Shown here: positions 24,829 to 33,978 of the stretch, one piece after another | How the letters are laid out: the number at the start of each line of letters is the position of its first letter | Position numbering within the stretch: the first letter of the stretch is position 1 | NCBI GenBank assembly: GCA_902760645.1 | Contig: CACWHC010000004.1 | Location: 55,476 to 119,475 of the forward strand | Origin: an uncultured bacterium | GTDB lineage: Bacteria; Cyanobacteriota; Vampirovibrionia; Gastranaerophilales; Gastranaerophilaceae | Length of the DNA: 64,000 nt | Direction of reading: 5' to 3' | The notes under the pieces: generated by a model | What the model saw: only the letters and a program-made list of their open reading frames with translations | What the model was told of the DNA's origin: nothing | Databases searched by the model: none | Program-made: the position numbers and the translations under genes

Positions 24829-26244
24829 ATGTCAAATAAATTTATAGAGTTTTTTAAAGAACCTGCATTTGCAGAACCTATTAAAGATGAGGCAGAAGTT
24901 AAAAAAACATATTCGCATTTCCGTTGGAGAATATTTTATGCAAGTTTTGTTGCATATGTTGTATTTCATCTTTGCCGTAAAAATATAGCAGTAGCACTTC
25001 CTGCTATGGGAGAAGCTCTGCACATGTCAAATACCGAATTAGGTCTATTGGGTTCTACATTATATGTAACTTACGGCATCGGTAAATTTATTAACGGAGT
25101 AATTGCAGATAAGGCGAATGTCCGAACTTTTTTACCTACAGCTTTAATTTTATCTGCAATATGTAATATATTCTTTGTGCTTAGTGCAGTATTCATAACT
25201 CCGGGACATGCCAGCTTTTTGGGTTTACCCTCTGCAACAGTTCTTTTATGGATAATGGCATTTTTCTGGGGTGCTAACGGTTGGTTTCAGTCCTGCGGAT
25301 TTCCTCCGGTTGCAAAGAGTTTATCTTATTGGTTTTCAAACTCGGAAAGAGGAACGAAATGGTCTATATGGTCTACATCACACCAGATAGGGGTATTTGG
25401 TGCGGTTGCTTTATCGGGATTTGTTATTGACAAATTCGGCTGGATGGCTGCTTTTTATGTACCGGCAGTAATTTGTGTTATCACCGGATTATGGTTATTT
25501 GACAGATTAAGAGATAAACCTCAGACTTTGGGATTACCTGATATTGAAAAATATAATAATGAACCTGAAGCTAAAAAAGATAACGATGGGGATGAAGATA
25601 ATCGTTCATACTTCCAGGTATTTAAGGAAAACATTCTATGCAATCCGATTATATGGATGCTTGCAATAGCTTATGTATTTGTATATATTATAAGATTCGG
25701 TACGGAAGACTGGCTTGTAAAATATTTGGTTGAAGTTAAAGGGAATGCTCTTGTTACGGCAAGTGCCAAATTAAGTACATTAGCCCTTGTAGGTTCTGCC
25801 GGTGCTATTATGGCAGGTGTAATATCCGACAAATTGTTTAAAGGAAACAGAACGCCTGTTAATATTATATTTTTAATCATGCTTATTGTAAGTTTGTACT
25901 TATTTGCAACAAACCCGTCAGGCGGAATACATGAAACTTTAGATTATGTTTACGCTGCAATGATAGGTGTATTTACGGCGGGTCCTCAGATGTTAATAGG
26001 CGGACTATGTGCCGTTGAAAGCAGTTCTAAAAAAGTAGCCTCAGCATCAATCGGATTTACCGGTATATTCGGGTATGTCGGAGCTGCATTATCGGCAGCC
26101 GGTACCGGTGTGGTTGTTGACCATTTCGGCTGGCACGGGGCAATTGCATTTTGGATGATTTCTACAGCAATTTGTGTTGTAATTTGTACTATTTTGTTGA
26201 TATACGAAAAACATAAAAAGAAAAAATCAGCTAAAAATAATTAA
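24829..26244 (+). CDS. MFS transporter, organophosphate:phosphate antiporter (GlpT/UhpT-like)
   Basis: 471 residues with 12 predicted membrane helices split by a charged loop (about 235-265, EPEAKKDNDGDED). VAYVVFHLCRKNIAVALPAMGE and GTLYVTYGIGKF-like sequence (LLGSTLYVTYGIGKFINGVIADKANVR, about 68-90) match the OPA family, which takes up glycerol-3-phosphate or sugar phosphates in exchange for phosphate. The exact substrate cannot be told. A GAAGGAA ribosome site lies 8 nt before the ATG. A strong terminator follows. Confidence 0.85.
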   Translation: MSNKFIEFFKEPAFAEPIKDEAEVKKTYSHFRWRIFYASFVAYVVFHLCRKNIAVALPAMGEALHMSNTELGLLGSTLYVTYGIGKFINGVIADKANVRTFLPTALILSAICNIFFVLSAVFITPGHASFLGLPSATVLLWIMAFFWGANGWFQSCGFPPVAKSLSYWFSNSERGTKWSIWSTSHQIGVFGAVALSGFVIDKFGWMAAFYVPAVICVITGLWLFDRLRDKPQTLGLPDIEKYNNEPEAKKDNDGDEDNRSYFQVFKENILCNPIIWMLAIAYVFVYIIRFGTEDWLVKYLVEVKGNALVTASAKLSTLALVGSAGAIMAGVISDKLFKGNRTPVNIIFLIMLIVSLYLFATNPSGGIHETLDYVYAAMIGVFTAGPQMLIGGLCAVESSSKKVASASIGFTGIFGYVGAALSAAGTGVVVDHFGWHGAIAFWMISTAICVVICTILLIYEKHKKKKSAKNN

Positions 26245-26261
26245 TTTAAATACATCAATAA

Positions 26262-26300
26262 AACGATAACGGATAACAGATAATGTTATCCGTTATCGTT
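26262..26300 (+). terminator. Strong hairpin after the OPA transporter
   Basis: A perfect 16-bp stem (26262-26277 with 26285-26300) and 7-nt loop. The following T tract is weak (ATTTATGCGATTTT). Confidence 0.7.
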
Positions 26301-26441
26301 ATTTATGCGATTTTATAGGAGTTTCAAAGATTTTTATAATTCCCTTAAACATCATAAAAATAGATGATTTAATTTTAAAAAACGTCTGCTAATATAACAC
26401 TATACTCCTTAGAGACTAAGATACACATATCCCTAATCAAC

Positions 26442-26474
26442 AGCTATGCACCTCAAAAGTACATAGCTTTTTCT
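26442..26474 (+). terminator. Terminator before rlmN, possible 3' end of a small RNA
   Basis: AGCTATG (26442-26448) pairs with CATAGCT (26462-26468), followed by TTTTTC. The stem extends with one mismatch. No gene lies between the previous terminator (26300) and this one, so it may end a short transcript from about 26390. Confidence 0.55.
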
Positions 26475-26514
26475 TTTGTTTGCTAAAAATTTTTATCCAT
26501 GAGATAATCCGATT

Positions 26515-27555
26515 ATGAAAAACTTATCAGGGTTAACACAGGCTGAAATAGAGCAAATTACGGATGATTTAAAGGCATCCAAATTTCGTGCAAGACAAAT
26601 TCATAACTGGATATATTTAAAATCGGTTTCCTCAATAGATGAAATGACTGATTTATCTGTAAAATTCAGAGAAGAATTAAAACAGGTTGCACAAGTTACG
26701 GATGTAAAAATAAAAGTAAAACAGGTAAGTGCCGACAAAACAATAAAATATCTGCTTGAATATCCTGACGGGGAATGCGTTGAGACAGTATTGATGAGAT
26801 TTGACCATCGTGCAAACTTGACTGCTTGTGTAAGCTCTCAGGTCGGATGCGCCGTTAATTGCTCATTTTGTGCTACCGGCAAAAGAGGATTCATAAGAAA
26901 TCTGACGTATAAAGAAATAATTGAACAAGTATTAACAATTCAGCGTGATACAGGTTTAAAGGTAACTAATGTAGTATTTATGGGGCAGGGAGAACCCCTG
27001 TTAAATCTTGATAACGTTTTGAAGGCGATGGATATTTTTAAAGAAGATTTTCAAATCGGTGCAAGACGGCTGACTGTATCTACAAGCGGCATTGTTCCGC
27101 AAATAAATAAACTTGCGGAACTTGATATGCAGTCTACACTTGCGATATCTTTACATGCTCCAAACCACGATATCAGGAAACAGATAATGCAAATTGAAAA
27201 TAAATATCCTATGAACGAACTTAAAACGGCAATGCTTAATTATGTAAAAAAAACCGGCAGAAGGATAACCATAGAATATTTATTAATAAACGGACTTAAT
27301 GATACGGTAGAAAGTGCAAAAGAACTTGCAAATTATCTTCACGATATAAAATGCAACATCAACCTTATTCCGTATAATCCCACAGAAAAGAACGATTACA
27401 AGAAACCTTCAAACAATTCAATTATGAAGTTCAAATATTTAATGGAACATTCAGGGAAAAAAGTAACGGTACGATTAGAACGCGGTGCGGATATAGATGC
27501 CGCATGCGGACAGTTAAGAGGAAAAGTTACTCAAACATCCTCTGAGCAGTCCTGA
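26515..27555 (+). CDS. rlmN: 23S rRNA (adenine2503-C2)-methyltransferase
   Basis: 346 residues. Radical SAM motif CAVNCSFC (Cys 112, 116, 119), the GQGEP motif in VFMGQGEPLLN, the Ser/Thr-rich RLTVSTSGIVP, and the C-terminal catalytic Cys in DAACGQLRG (about 333). It methylates A2503 of 23S rRNA and A37 of some tRNAs. No strong ribosome site is seen upstream. Its last 29 nt overlap the opposing exported-protein gene. Confidence 0.96.
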   Translation: MKNLSGLTQAEIEQITDDLKASKFRARQIHNWIYLKSVSSIDEMTDLSVKFREELKQVAQVTDVKIKVKQVSADKTIKYLLEYPDGECVETVLMRFDHRANLTACVSSQVGCAVNCSFCATGKRGFIRNLTYKEIIEQVLTIQRDTGLKVTNVVFMGQGEPLLNLDNVLKAMDIFKEDFQIGARRLTVSTSGIVPQINKLAELDMQSTLAISLHAPNHDIRKQIMQIENKYPMNELKTAMLNYVKKTGRRITIEYLLINGLNDTVESAKELANYLHDIKCNINLIPYNPTEKNDYKKPSNNSIMKFKYLMEHSGKKVTVRLERGADIDAACGQLRGKVTQTSSEQS

Positions 27556-28117
27556 CGGAATGCGTATTTACGGATGCTACAACTTTTCTCAGGCTTCCGC
27601 TTTCACGTTTCAAATAAACATCAAAATTCCCATGAGGTGCCGTGGATATTGAGAATCTTACACGCCTTAAATCAACATAGCCAATCTTATTTATATCAAA
27701 ATCTAAATTTTTTTCATTTACGGCAAGACGTCCGTTTGTTTTCAATTTAACAAATCGCACATGAGCTCTTCTTAATTCAGCCGGAGTAAGTTTTTCTCCG
27801 TCACCATCACTTTCAAGAGCTTCTAATGGTCCCAATAGCGAACGCTTGTGACCGTTGCACCCCAACAAAGATTTATAAGTGTAAGGCTGCCCTCTGTCTA
27901 TCAGCATATAATATTTGTATCCGCTTACCGTTAATATAAAAGGATCACAGTTTGTATACGCTCCATAACTCGGAGTAGGAATGTATCCGTACATAGTACG
28001 GACTCCACGCCGTATAGTATGAGTTCGGGTTTCCGCAAGAGTATAACTTGCAGTAATAATAAGAATAATTATAACCGCAAATATTTTATTCAAAATATGA
28101 AACCATTTACTACCCAT
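27527..28117 (-). CDS. Exported protein of unknown function
   Basis: 196 residues with a hydrophobic signal segment (about 10-27, IFAVIIILIITASYTLA, cleavage probably after LAE). The mature part is basic and has the core YKYYMLIDRGQPYTYKSLLGCNGHKRSLLGPLEALESDGDGEKLT, whose DGDGE..T part resembles a single calcium-binding loop. No known family recognised. Overlaps rlmN tail to tail by 29 nt. Confidence 0.65.
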   Translation of the reverse strand: MGSKWFHILNKIFAVIIILIITASYTLAETRTHTIRRGVRTMYGYIPTPSYGAYTNCDPFILTVSGYKYYMLIDRGQPYTYKSLLGCNGHKRSLLGPLEALESDGDGEKLTPAELRRAHVRFVKLKTNGRLAVNEKNLDFDINKIGYVDLRRVRFSISTAPHGNFDVYLKRESGSLRKVVASVNTHSVRTAQRMFE

Positions 28118-28162
28118 ATTATTATTAAAACAAAAAAATAATAAAATTTGCGTAATTTAACA

Positions 28163-28193
28163 AATAAAAAAGGATTGAGTGAAACTCAACCCT
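28163..28193 (-). terminator. Terminator downstream of the 51-residue ORF
   Basis: GGATTGAGT-GAA-ACTCAACCC hairpin (one mismatch), followed in the minus direction by a T-rich tail (TTTTTTATTTG). Confidence 0.65.
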
Positions 28194-28258
28194 GTTTATT
28201 AAAAGCTCTCTTCTTATTTTAATCAGCCTCTTTTAAAGAGGTACTATTTTTGCAGGGA

Positions 28259-28414
28259 TTATCTGACCACTGCAAAAGTTGTCTTAATACCCGATTCAGA
28301 ACTTACGCTGCGGGCAGACATAACCGCCATAGAACGGCGTTTTCTCGCTCCTCTTAATATAAATTCCACACTGTCGCATTTATTTGACGATGGGGATGAA
28401 ATCTTCTTTAACAT
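28259..28414 (-). CDS. Small basic protein, 51 residues
   Basis: ATG at 28412-28414 with an AAGGAG site 9-10 nt upstream, stop at 28259-28261, and a terminator further downstream. The product begins MLKKISSPSSNKCDSVEFIL, has a basic stretch RGARKRRSMAVMSARS and ends KTTFAVVR. No homology is recognised. The combination of ribosome site, open frame and terminator in an otherwise empty 400-bp gap supports a real gene, but it could be a leader peptide or chance. Confidence 0.45.
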   Translation of the reverse strand: MLKKISSPSSNKCDSVEFILRGARKRRSMAVMSARSVSSESGIKTTFAVVR

Positions 28415-28517
28415 TTATAACAACTCCTTAGATTTTTCTGCTTACAAATTTCTTATCGGCAGGAAAATCATAAAACTTTAGAATATATTAAGCAGATGTT
28501 ACAAAGTTTTAATATAT

Positions 28518-28940
28518 TTAAGATTTCGGAATTTCTTTTATTTGCTCATTCAGATTTAAATCAATAAACTTAAAAACATTTAAAACAATACCGGGAGCGA
28601 AATAATACTGACCGTTTGCAGGCGTAATTTTCAGAATACTTTTGTTTGGACCGTAATAAGCAACTGTTGCCAAAAATTCTTTATTTGCCGCTTTAAAAAG
28701 CACATAACCCATTTTTGACTGAAGTTCTTTTATTTCAAATCTGTTAGCGGTAATACTGTCAACCGTAAGATAATATAAATTTTCGGCAGGAAGATTATAT
28801 GACTTTGTACAATCTGCAAATTCCATATTGGTAGGAGTTGTTAACTGATGTATTGAAAGTTCTTCTGCCAAAACTTCTACAGAACCTACACCAAAAAATA
28901 TCAGTAATAATATTAGTACAAATTTTATTGTTCTCTCCAT
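28518..28940 (-). CDS. Small exported protein downstream of polA
   Basis: 140 residues with a signal peptide (about 7-25, FVLILLLIFFGVGSVEVLA). The mature chain is beta-rich (YYLTVDSITANRFEIKELQ, GYVLFKAANKEFLATVAYYG) with no recognised domain. Its start lies within the last 16 nt of polA, so it is probably translated from the polA transcript. Periplasmic or surface location is inferred from the signal peptide. Confidence 0.65.
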   Translation of the reverse strand: MERTIKFVLILLLIFFGVGSVEVLAEELSIHQLTTPTNMEFADCTKSYNLPAENLYYLTVDSITANRFEIKELQSKMGYVLFKAANKEFLATVAYYGPNKSILKITPANGQYYFAPGIVLNVFKFIDLNLNEQIKEIPKS

Positions 28941-31789
28941 GTTTCACCTGTATTTATATCGATTTTCAAAGGAACTCTCAAAGGCTGATTTAATTCCATT
29001 GCGGCCCTTACTATATTTGTTACATCATCTAATTCTGACTTTAATGTTTCAACAACAATTTCATCGTGAACCTGCATTATTATTTTTGATTTTATGTTGT
29101 TTTCTTTAAACTTCTTACTGCACTCTATCATTGCTAATTTCATAATATCCGCAGCTGTACCCTGTATTGGCTGATTAATTGCAGCACGCTTTGCAAATTC
29201 TTTTATCATAGTATTTGAACTTTTAATTTCAGGCAAATATCGTTTACGACCGAATACGGTTTCTACATATCCGTGATGAACAGCAAAATTTACCGTTGAT
29301 TCCATATACAATTTAATATTTGGATATGTTTCAAAATATTTGTTAATAAAATCCTCAGCCTCATTATTTTTAATACCAACAGCTTTTGCAAGACCATATT
29401 TGCTTTGACCGTAAATAATACCGAAATTAACAGCCTTTGATTTATATCGCATCTCTTTTGTAACATCTTTAATATCAACCCCGAACACTTTTGATGCGGT
29501 CAAAGTATGAACATCAATATCATTTATAAAAGCCTCAATTAAATGTTCGTCTTTTGAAATATGAGCAAGTAACCTTAACTCAATTTGAGAATAATCTGCA
29601 GACAAAATCACAGACTGTTCTTTATTTTCCGGAACGAATGCAGAGCGGATTTTATTACCCTCCTCGGTCCTTGCAGGAATATTTTGCAAATTCGGGTTAG
29701 ATGATGATAATCTGCCGGTCGTTGTAACAGCCTGATTATAAGTTGTATGAATTCTGTTATCCTTTTCAGATACCAACGCAGGTAAAGCATCAGTATAAGT
29801 GGACTTTAGCTTAGCATATTTTCTGTATTGCAAAATCAATCGTGCAATTTCGTTTTCCTGAGCCAGATCCTCTAATACATCGGCACTAGTAGATTTTTTC
29901 TTTTTGCCCGGCTTAAGACCCAGCTTATCGTATAAAATTTCACCGACTTGTTTTGGCGAATTTAAATTAAAATTACAACCTGCAATACCGTAAATTTTTC
30001 TTTCTAATTCAGATATATTTTCATTAATTGAATTTGACAAATCATTTAAGTATTCCGCATCAACAGAAACTCCGTCATATTCCATATCAGCAAGCACACG
30101 TGACAACGGGATTTCTATATCATACAAAATTTTTAATTCTGCAGGAGAAAGTTTATTATACCAATATGCCGTTAATTCAAGAATTGTTGCCGCCTCATCA
30201 CATACAGGGTTTAAAAGCATATCCGCACTAACATTACCGTATGTGAGTTTGAGTTTTTTAATCTCATCAGGTTCCGCATAAACCGATATAGAATGGTTTA
30301 TATTTTCAATTGCCTGAATATCCAGATTATGCCTGTCTGAAGGATTTGCGACATAACTTGCCAATTCAACATCAAAAATTACACCCTGCATATCAATATT
30401 TTGGTTTTTCAAAATACAATAAGTATCTTTTGCATTAAATGTAGTTTTAAATATTTTCGGATTTTCCAAAATAGGTTTTAATCCGTTTATTACATAATCC
30501 TTATCTAATTTATTCTCAATAACATCAGACTTCAATGGAATATAAAATGCCGAAACTGATTTATCACTATTGGTAAACTTGCCATCATTAAATGAAAATC
30601 CTTTTTTATATGCTAAAGCAATTCCATATATTTCATTATCGACAGCATTGACAAAATCTGCTTTCAAATTAACTGAAAATATTCCATTTCCAACAAGTTC
30701 ATTGCATAAACTGTCAAAATCGGAACTGTCCGTAACTAAACGGGAAGTATAAACCACATCGTTATTTTTGTTGATTTCCTGGTGAACAGCCTGAGTAAAC
30801 AATCCAAGCTGAGTTTGAGGCTCAATGTTTTGATTAGAGATTTCTTTTTGCGTTTGGATTTGCTCAGGAACAACTAAATCTTCGCCATCCAAATTAAATG
30901 CGGACAAAATAGAATTGATGTTCTTTAAAAATTTATAGAACTGCATTGATTTCAAAAACTCAGTTACCGAAGAAATATCCGGAACTTCAACCTTAGTCTT
31001 TTCAAAATCAAAATTTACATCCAAATCCCTTACAATCGTTGCAAGATAATAACTCAAACGGGCATCCTCAATCCCGTTTTTAATTTTTTCTCTTATGGAA
31101 TTACCTTTTATATTATCCGCATTTGAGATAACTCCGTTAAGATGACCATATTCAGCCAAAAGGACCTGTGCCGTTTTTTCGCCGATTCCATGAACACCCG
31201 GAATACAATCTGATGTATCGCCCCGTAATGCCTTATAATCAACAATTTGATCAGGATATACACCTAATTTATCATAAACTGCCTGCCAATCATACTCCTT
31301 TAATTCGCCTTTTGACGGAATAATTACTTTTACGCAGCCCTCTTTATCTATAAGCTGAAAAGCATCCTGATCACCGGTTAAAATCAAAACTTTATGCCCT
31401 AATTCGCAAGCCTGCTTTGAAATAGTACCGATAACATCGTCCGCTTCAAAACCTTCTTTCGTATATATCGGAATATTAAAAGCCCGTAGTCCTTCATAAA
31501 TCAAGTCCATCTGAGAACGCATCGTATCCGGCATTTGTTCTCTGTTACTTTTATAATTTTCATATTTTTCCACACGAAAAGTATAGTGACTTACATCAAA
31601 AGCGACAGCTATTGCATCCGTCTTTATTTTTTGATTTTTTAACAAATCAAATATTGCAAGGAAAAAACCATATACTGCCCAGGTAGGCTGACCGGAAGTC
31701 GTCTGCATGCCTGTACGTTCAAGAGCATAATATTCCCTGAAAGCTAATGCGTGCCCATCTATTAAAATTAAAGTTTTCTCATTCCCCAT
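28925..31789 (-). CDS. polA: DNA polymerase I
   Basis: 954 residues from the ATG at 31789 (MGNEKTLILIDGHAL); a TTG six codons upstream is also possible. It has an N-terminal 5' nuclease (VAFDVSHYTFR, ILTGDQDAFQL, GVHGIGEKTA), a middle 3'-5' exonuclease-like domain, and a complete polymerase domain (YSQIELRLLAHIS, RYKSKAVNFGIIYGQSKYGLA, QVHDEIVVE). In the exonuclease domain the catalytic Asp/Glu pair is replaced (FSVNLK in place of F-D-x-E), so proofreading is probably lost, as in many Pol I enzymes. It fills repair gaps and removes primers. Confidence 0.95.
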   Translation of the reverse strand: MGNEKTLILIDGHALAFREYYALERTGMQTTSGQPTWAVYGFFLAIFDLLKNQKIKTDAIAVAFDVSHYTFRVEKYENYKSNREQMPDTMRSQMDLIYEGLRAFNIPIYTKEGFEADDVIGTISKQACELGHKVLILTGDQDAFQLIDKEGCVKVIIPSKGELKEYDWQAVYDKLGVYPDQIVDYKALRGDTSDCIPGVHGIGEKTAQVLLAEYGHLNGVISNADNIKGNSIREKIKNGIEDARLSYYLATIVRDLDVNFDFEKTKVEVPDISSVTEFLKSMQFYKFLKNINSILSAFNLDGEDLVVPEQIQTQKEISNQNIEPQTQLGLFTQAVHQEINKNNDVVYTSRLVTDSSDFDSLCNELVGNGIFSVNLKADFVNAVDNEIYGIALAYKKGFSFNDGKFTNSDKSVSAFYIPLKSDVIENKLDKDYVINGLKPILENPKIFKTTFNAKDTYCILKNQNIDMQGVIFDVELASYVANPSDRHNLDIQAIENINHSISVYAEPDEIKKLKLTYGNVSADMLLNPVCDEAATILELTAYWYNKLSPAELKILYDIEIPLSRVLADMEYDGVSVDAEYLNDLSNSINENISELERKIYGIAGCNFNLNSPKQVGEILYDKLGLKPGKKKKSTSADVLEDLAQENEIARLILQYRKYAKLKSTYTDALPALVSEKDNRIHTTYNQAVTTTGRLSSSNPNLQNIPARTEEGNKIRSAFVPENKEQSVILSADYSQIELRLLAHISKDEHLIEAFINDIDVHTLTASKVFGVDIKDVTKEMRYKSKAVNFGIIYGQSKYGLAKAVGIKNNEAEDFINKYFETYPNIKLYMESTVNFAVHHGYVETVFGRKRYLPEIKSSNTMIKEFAKRAAINQPIQGTAADIMKLAMIECSKKFKENNIKSKIIMQVHDEIVVETLKSELDDVTNIVRAAMELNQPLRVPLKIDINTGETWREQ

Positions 31790-31906
31790 ACCTGTATTTT
31801 CACACAAAAATTACTTTTAATCAATTTATTTATACATTGAAATGAGTCAACAAACTTCGTCAGGCAAATACTGTACTTTTCTGATAATCTATGTTAATAA
31901 ATACTT

Positions 31907-32593
31907 ATGGAATATTATTGGCTAAACAAAAAAAATAATGACAACTTAATCATATTCTTTTGCGGTTGGAGCTTCGACTACAAGCCGTTTGAGAGGCTTG
32001 AGTGCGGAAATAATGATGTAATTATCATATATAACTACAACGATATTGCAAAAACAAATTCTACCATAAACGGTTTATTTGACGGATACAAAACGAACAG
32101 CCTTATTACCTGGTCTATGGGTGTTTACGTTGCGTATCTGCTAAAGGATACATTACCCGATTTTAAAAACAAAATTGCTGTCAACGGAACACCATTTCCT
32201 GTGGATGATGACTTTGGGATTCCTGTTAAAACTTTTGATTTGACATTAAAGTATGTAGAAACAGGTTTACAGGGGAAATTCCAAAAAAATCTGTTTAAAC
32301 ATCCCGAAGAATACCAAAAATATTTGTCCTGCCCCGTTGAACGTTCAATAGAGAACTGTAAAGAGGAACTTATTGCTTTAAATAATTATATAAAAAATAA
32401 TGAGCCTGGATACAAGAAATTTTATGATTATGCTATAATTAGTGATACGGACAAAATTATTCCGACAAGAAACCAAATAAAATGCTGGGAAAACTATAAT
32501 ACCCCCATAAAAATATTGAATAGCGGACATTTTCCTTTTTTCAATTTTAGCAGCTGGGATGAAATTATAAAATGCAATCAGACACAAAAATAA
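31907..32593 (+). CDS. bioG: Pimeloyl-ACP methyl ester esterase, BioG type
   Basis: 228 residues of the DUF452/BioG alpha/beta hydrolase family: FFCGWSFD oxyanion region (17-24), nucleophile elbow TWSMGVYVA (Ser70), acid in ISDTDKIIP and final His in SGHFPFF. It removes the methyl cap from pimeloyl-ACP methyl ester, the last step before biotin ring assembly. It overlaps bioC by 22 nt, which makes the assignment much firmer. bioF, A, D and B are not in the window. Confidence 0.88.
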   Translation: MEYYWLNKKNNDNLIIFFCGWSFDYKPFERLECGNNDVIIIYNYNDIAKTNSTINGLFDGYKTNSLITWSMGVYVAYLLKDTLPDFKNKIAVNGTPFPVDDDFGIPVKTFDLTLKYVETGLQGKFQKNLFKHPEEYQKYLSCPVERSIENCKEELIALNNYIKNNEPGYKKFYDYAIISDTDKIIPTRNQIKCWENYNTPIKILNSGHFPFFNFSSWDEIIKCNQTQK

Positions 32594-33303
32594 TAAAAAA
32601 ACATTTTCAAAAAAGTATTGATAAATATGCGGATAATGCCGATGCTCAAAAATACACTGCAGATATTCTCATAAAAGAATTACCCGTAACAGATTTTGAT
32701 AACATACTTGAAATCGGTGCAGGAGCAGGAATTTTAACTTATTTTGCCGCAAACACTTTAAAATGGAATAATTATTATGCAAATGATTTAGTAGAAAAAT
32801 CAGAAATTTTTGTAAAAAAATATATTAAAGATACAAAATTTTTTGCAGGCGATTTCAGAAAAATCAAATTTAATAAAAAATTCGATTTAATAATTTCAAA
32901 TGCAGTTTTTCAGTGGTTTGAAAATACCGATAAAATTCTTGACAAATGCAAAAATCTGCTGACAAAAGACGGGTTATTAGCTTTTTCGACATTCACTCCC
33001 GATAATTTCAAAGAAATTCGTGAACTTACCGGCTTATCCTTAAACTACAAATCTGCAGACGATATAAAAAATGTTATTGAAAAAGATTTTGATTTAATAA
33101 GTATTAAATCTTCAGAATTTATCATGAATTTTGATAATCCGTTAAAAATTCTGGCTCACATGAAAAATACAGGAGTAAATTCTCTGACCGAAACTCATTG
33201 GGGAATAAAAGAAGTAAAAAACTTTTGTGATAAATATTCTGAAAAGTTCCCCGATTTAACTCTTACCTATTCGCCTATTATCGTGGTGGCAAAAATAAAA
33301 TAA
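32572..33303 (+). CDS. bioC: Malonyl-ACP O-methyltransferase
   Basis: 243 residues. Opens with the BioC-like KIIKKHFQKSIDKYADNADAQ, then SAM motif I ILEIGAGAGILT (about 44-55), and FDLIISNAVFQWFEN (about 104-118), a BioC signature. It methylates malonyl-ACP so the fatty acid pathway can build pimelate. Translationally coupled to bioG. Confidence 0.9.
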   Translation: MQSDTKIIKKHFQKSIDKYADNADAQKYTADILIKELPVTDFDNILEIGAGAGILTYFAANTLKWNNYYANDLVEKSEIFVKKYIKDTKFFAGDFRKIKFNKKFDLIISNAVFQWFENTDKILDKCKNLLTKDGLLAFSTFTPDNFKEIRELTGLSLNYKSADDIKNVIEKDFDLISIKSSEFIMNFDNPLKILAHMKNTGVNSLTETHWGIKEVKNFCDKYSEKFPDLTLTYSPIIVVAKIK

Positions 33304-33373
33304 ATTGTCGGAGGATTTCTAATTTTATTAATTCGGATTAAGCTTCACTTGTAAGTAATCAAGAGGAGTTTAT

Positions 33374-33925
33374 ATGAAAAAATTTATATCTGTCTTACTT
33401 GGATTAATTTTGGTCTGTCCGTGTTTTGCAGAAACTCGAACAATAAAAACCTATTCGCCAGCAACAAACTTTAGCGGATATTACGGAAAATATAACGGCA
33501 TTTCCGACTATTCTTACGCAAAACTTTCAGAAATGGAAAATGCTGTTTTCGGACGAAATTACGCAGGACAGCAAATCCTATCCAGAATAGAGAGATTGGA
33601 AGACAGAATTTTTAACCGTTTATATCCAAATGCAAGGCCTGAAGAAAGAATAGCAAATTTACTGCATAATTACAACAATACTGTAAGCCAGTCTACACAA
33701 GCACCGGTTACAAACAAACTAAAATCCGTTGTCAATGATATTACAAGCAGCTTCTTTGGCACTCCTACAGGGTACACACCACCTCTCAGCTATCCCGATT
33801 ATAATTGGAATAACAACGGAATAAGACAAAATTACGGCAATTACAGCGACTATTACGGCAACAACGGCTGGCATAAATACGGACATAACTACGGTACCTC
33901 AAGCGGTGTACATATTATCGACTAA
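33374..33925 (+). CDS. Exported protein with one LE-rich repeat unit
   Basis: 183 residues with a signal peptide (MKKFISVLLGLILVCPCFA). Residues 50-100 hold a helical unit (LSEMENAVFGRNYAGQQILS, then RIERLEDRIFNRLYPNARPEERIANLL), similar to short repeats I associate with exported proteins of cyanobacteria-related lineages. The C-terminus is Tyr/Gly/Asn-rich (YGNYSDYYGNNGWHKYGHNY). AAGAGGAG precedes the ATG. Surface or periplasmic role unknown. Confidence 0.65.
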   Translation: MKKFISVLLGLILVCPCFAETRTIKTYSPATNFSGYYGKYNGISDYSYAKLSEMENAVFGRNYAGQQILSRIERLEDRIFNRLYPNARPEERIANLLHNYNNTVSQSTQAPVTNKLKSVVNDITSSFFGTPTGYTPPLSYPDYNWNNNGIRQNYGNYSDYYGNNGWHKYGHNYGTSSGVHIID

Positions 33926-33952
33926 ATTAAATCTGTTATAAGAATCCGTTTA

Positions 33953-33961
33953 TGGTATACT
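33953..33961 (+). promoter_or_regulatory. Extended -10 promoter of dapF
   Basis: TGGTATACT, inside the dyad TATGGT-N6-ACCATA (33951-33968), 18 nt before the ATG at 33979. Confidence 0.5.
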
Positions 33962-33978
33962 AACCATAAGAGGTTTTT

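Noticed and set aside
31790..31807. Extended polA start at TTG 31807.
   Set aside because: No ribosome site, and the six added residues precede the conserved family N-terminus; the ATG at 31789 is simpler, though not proven.
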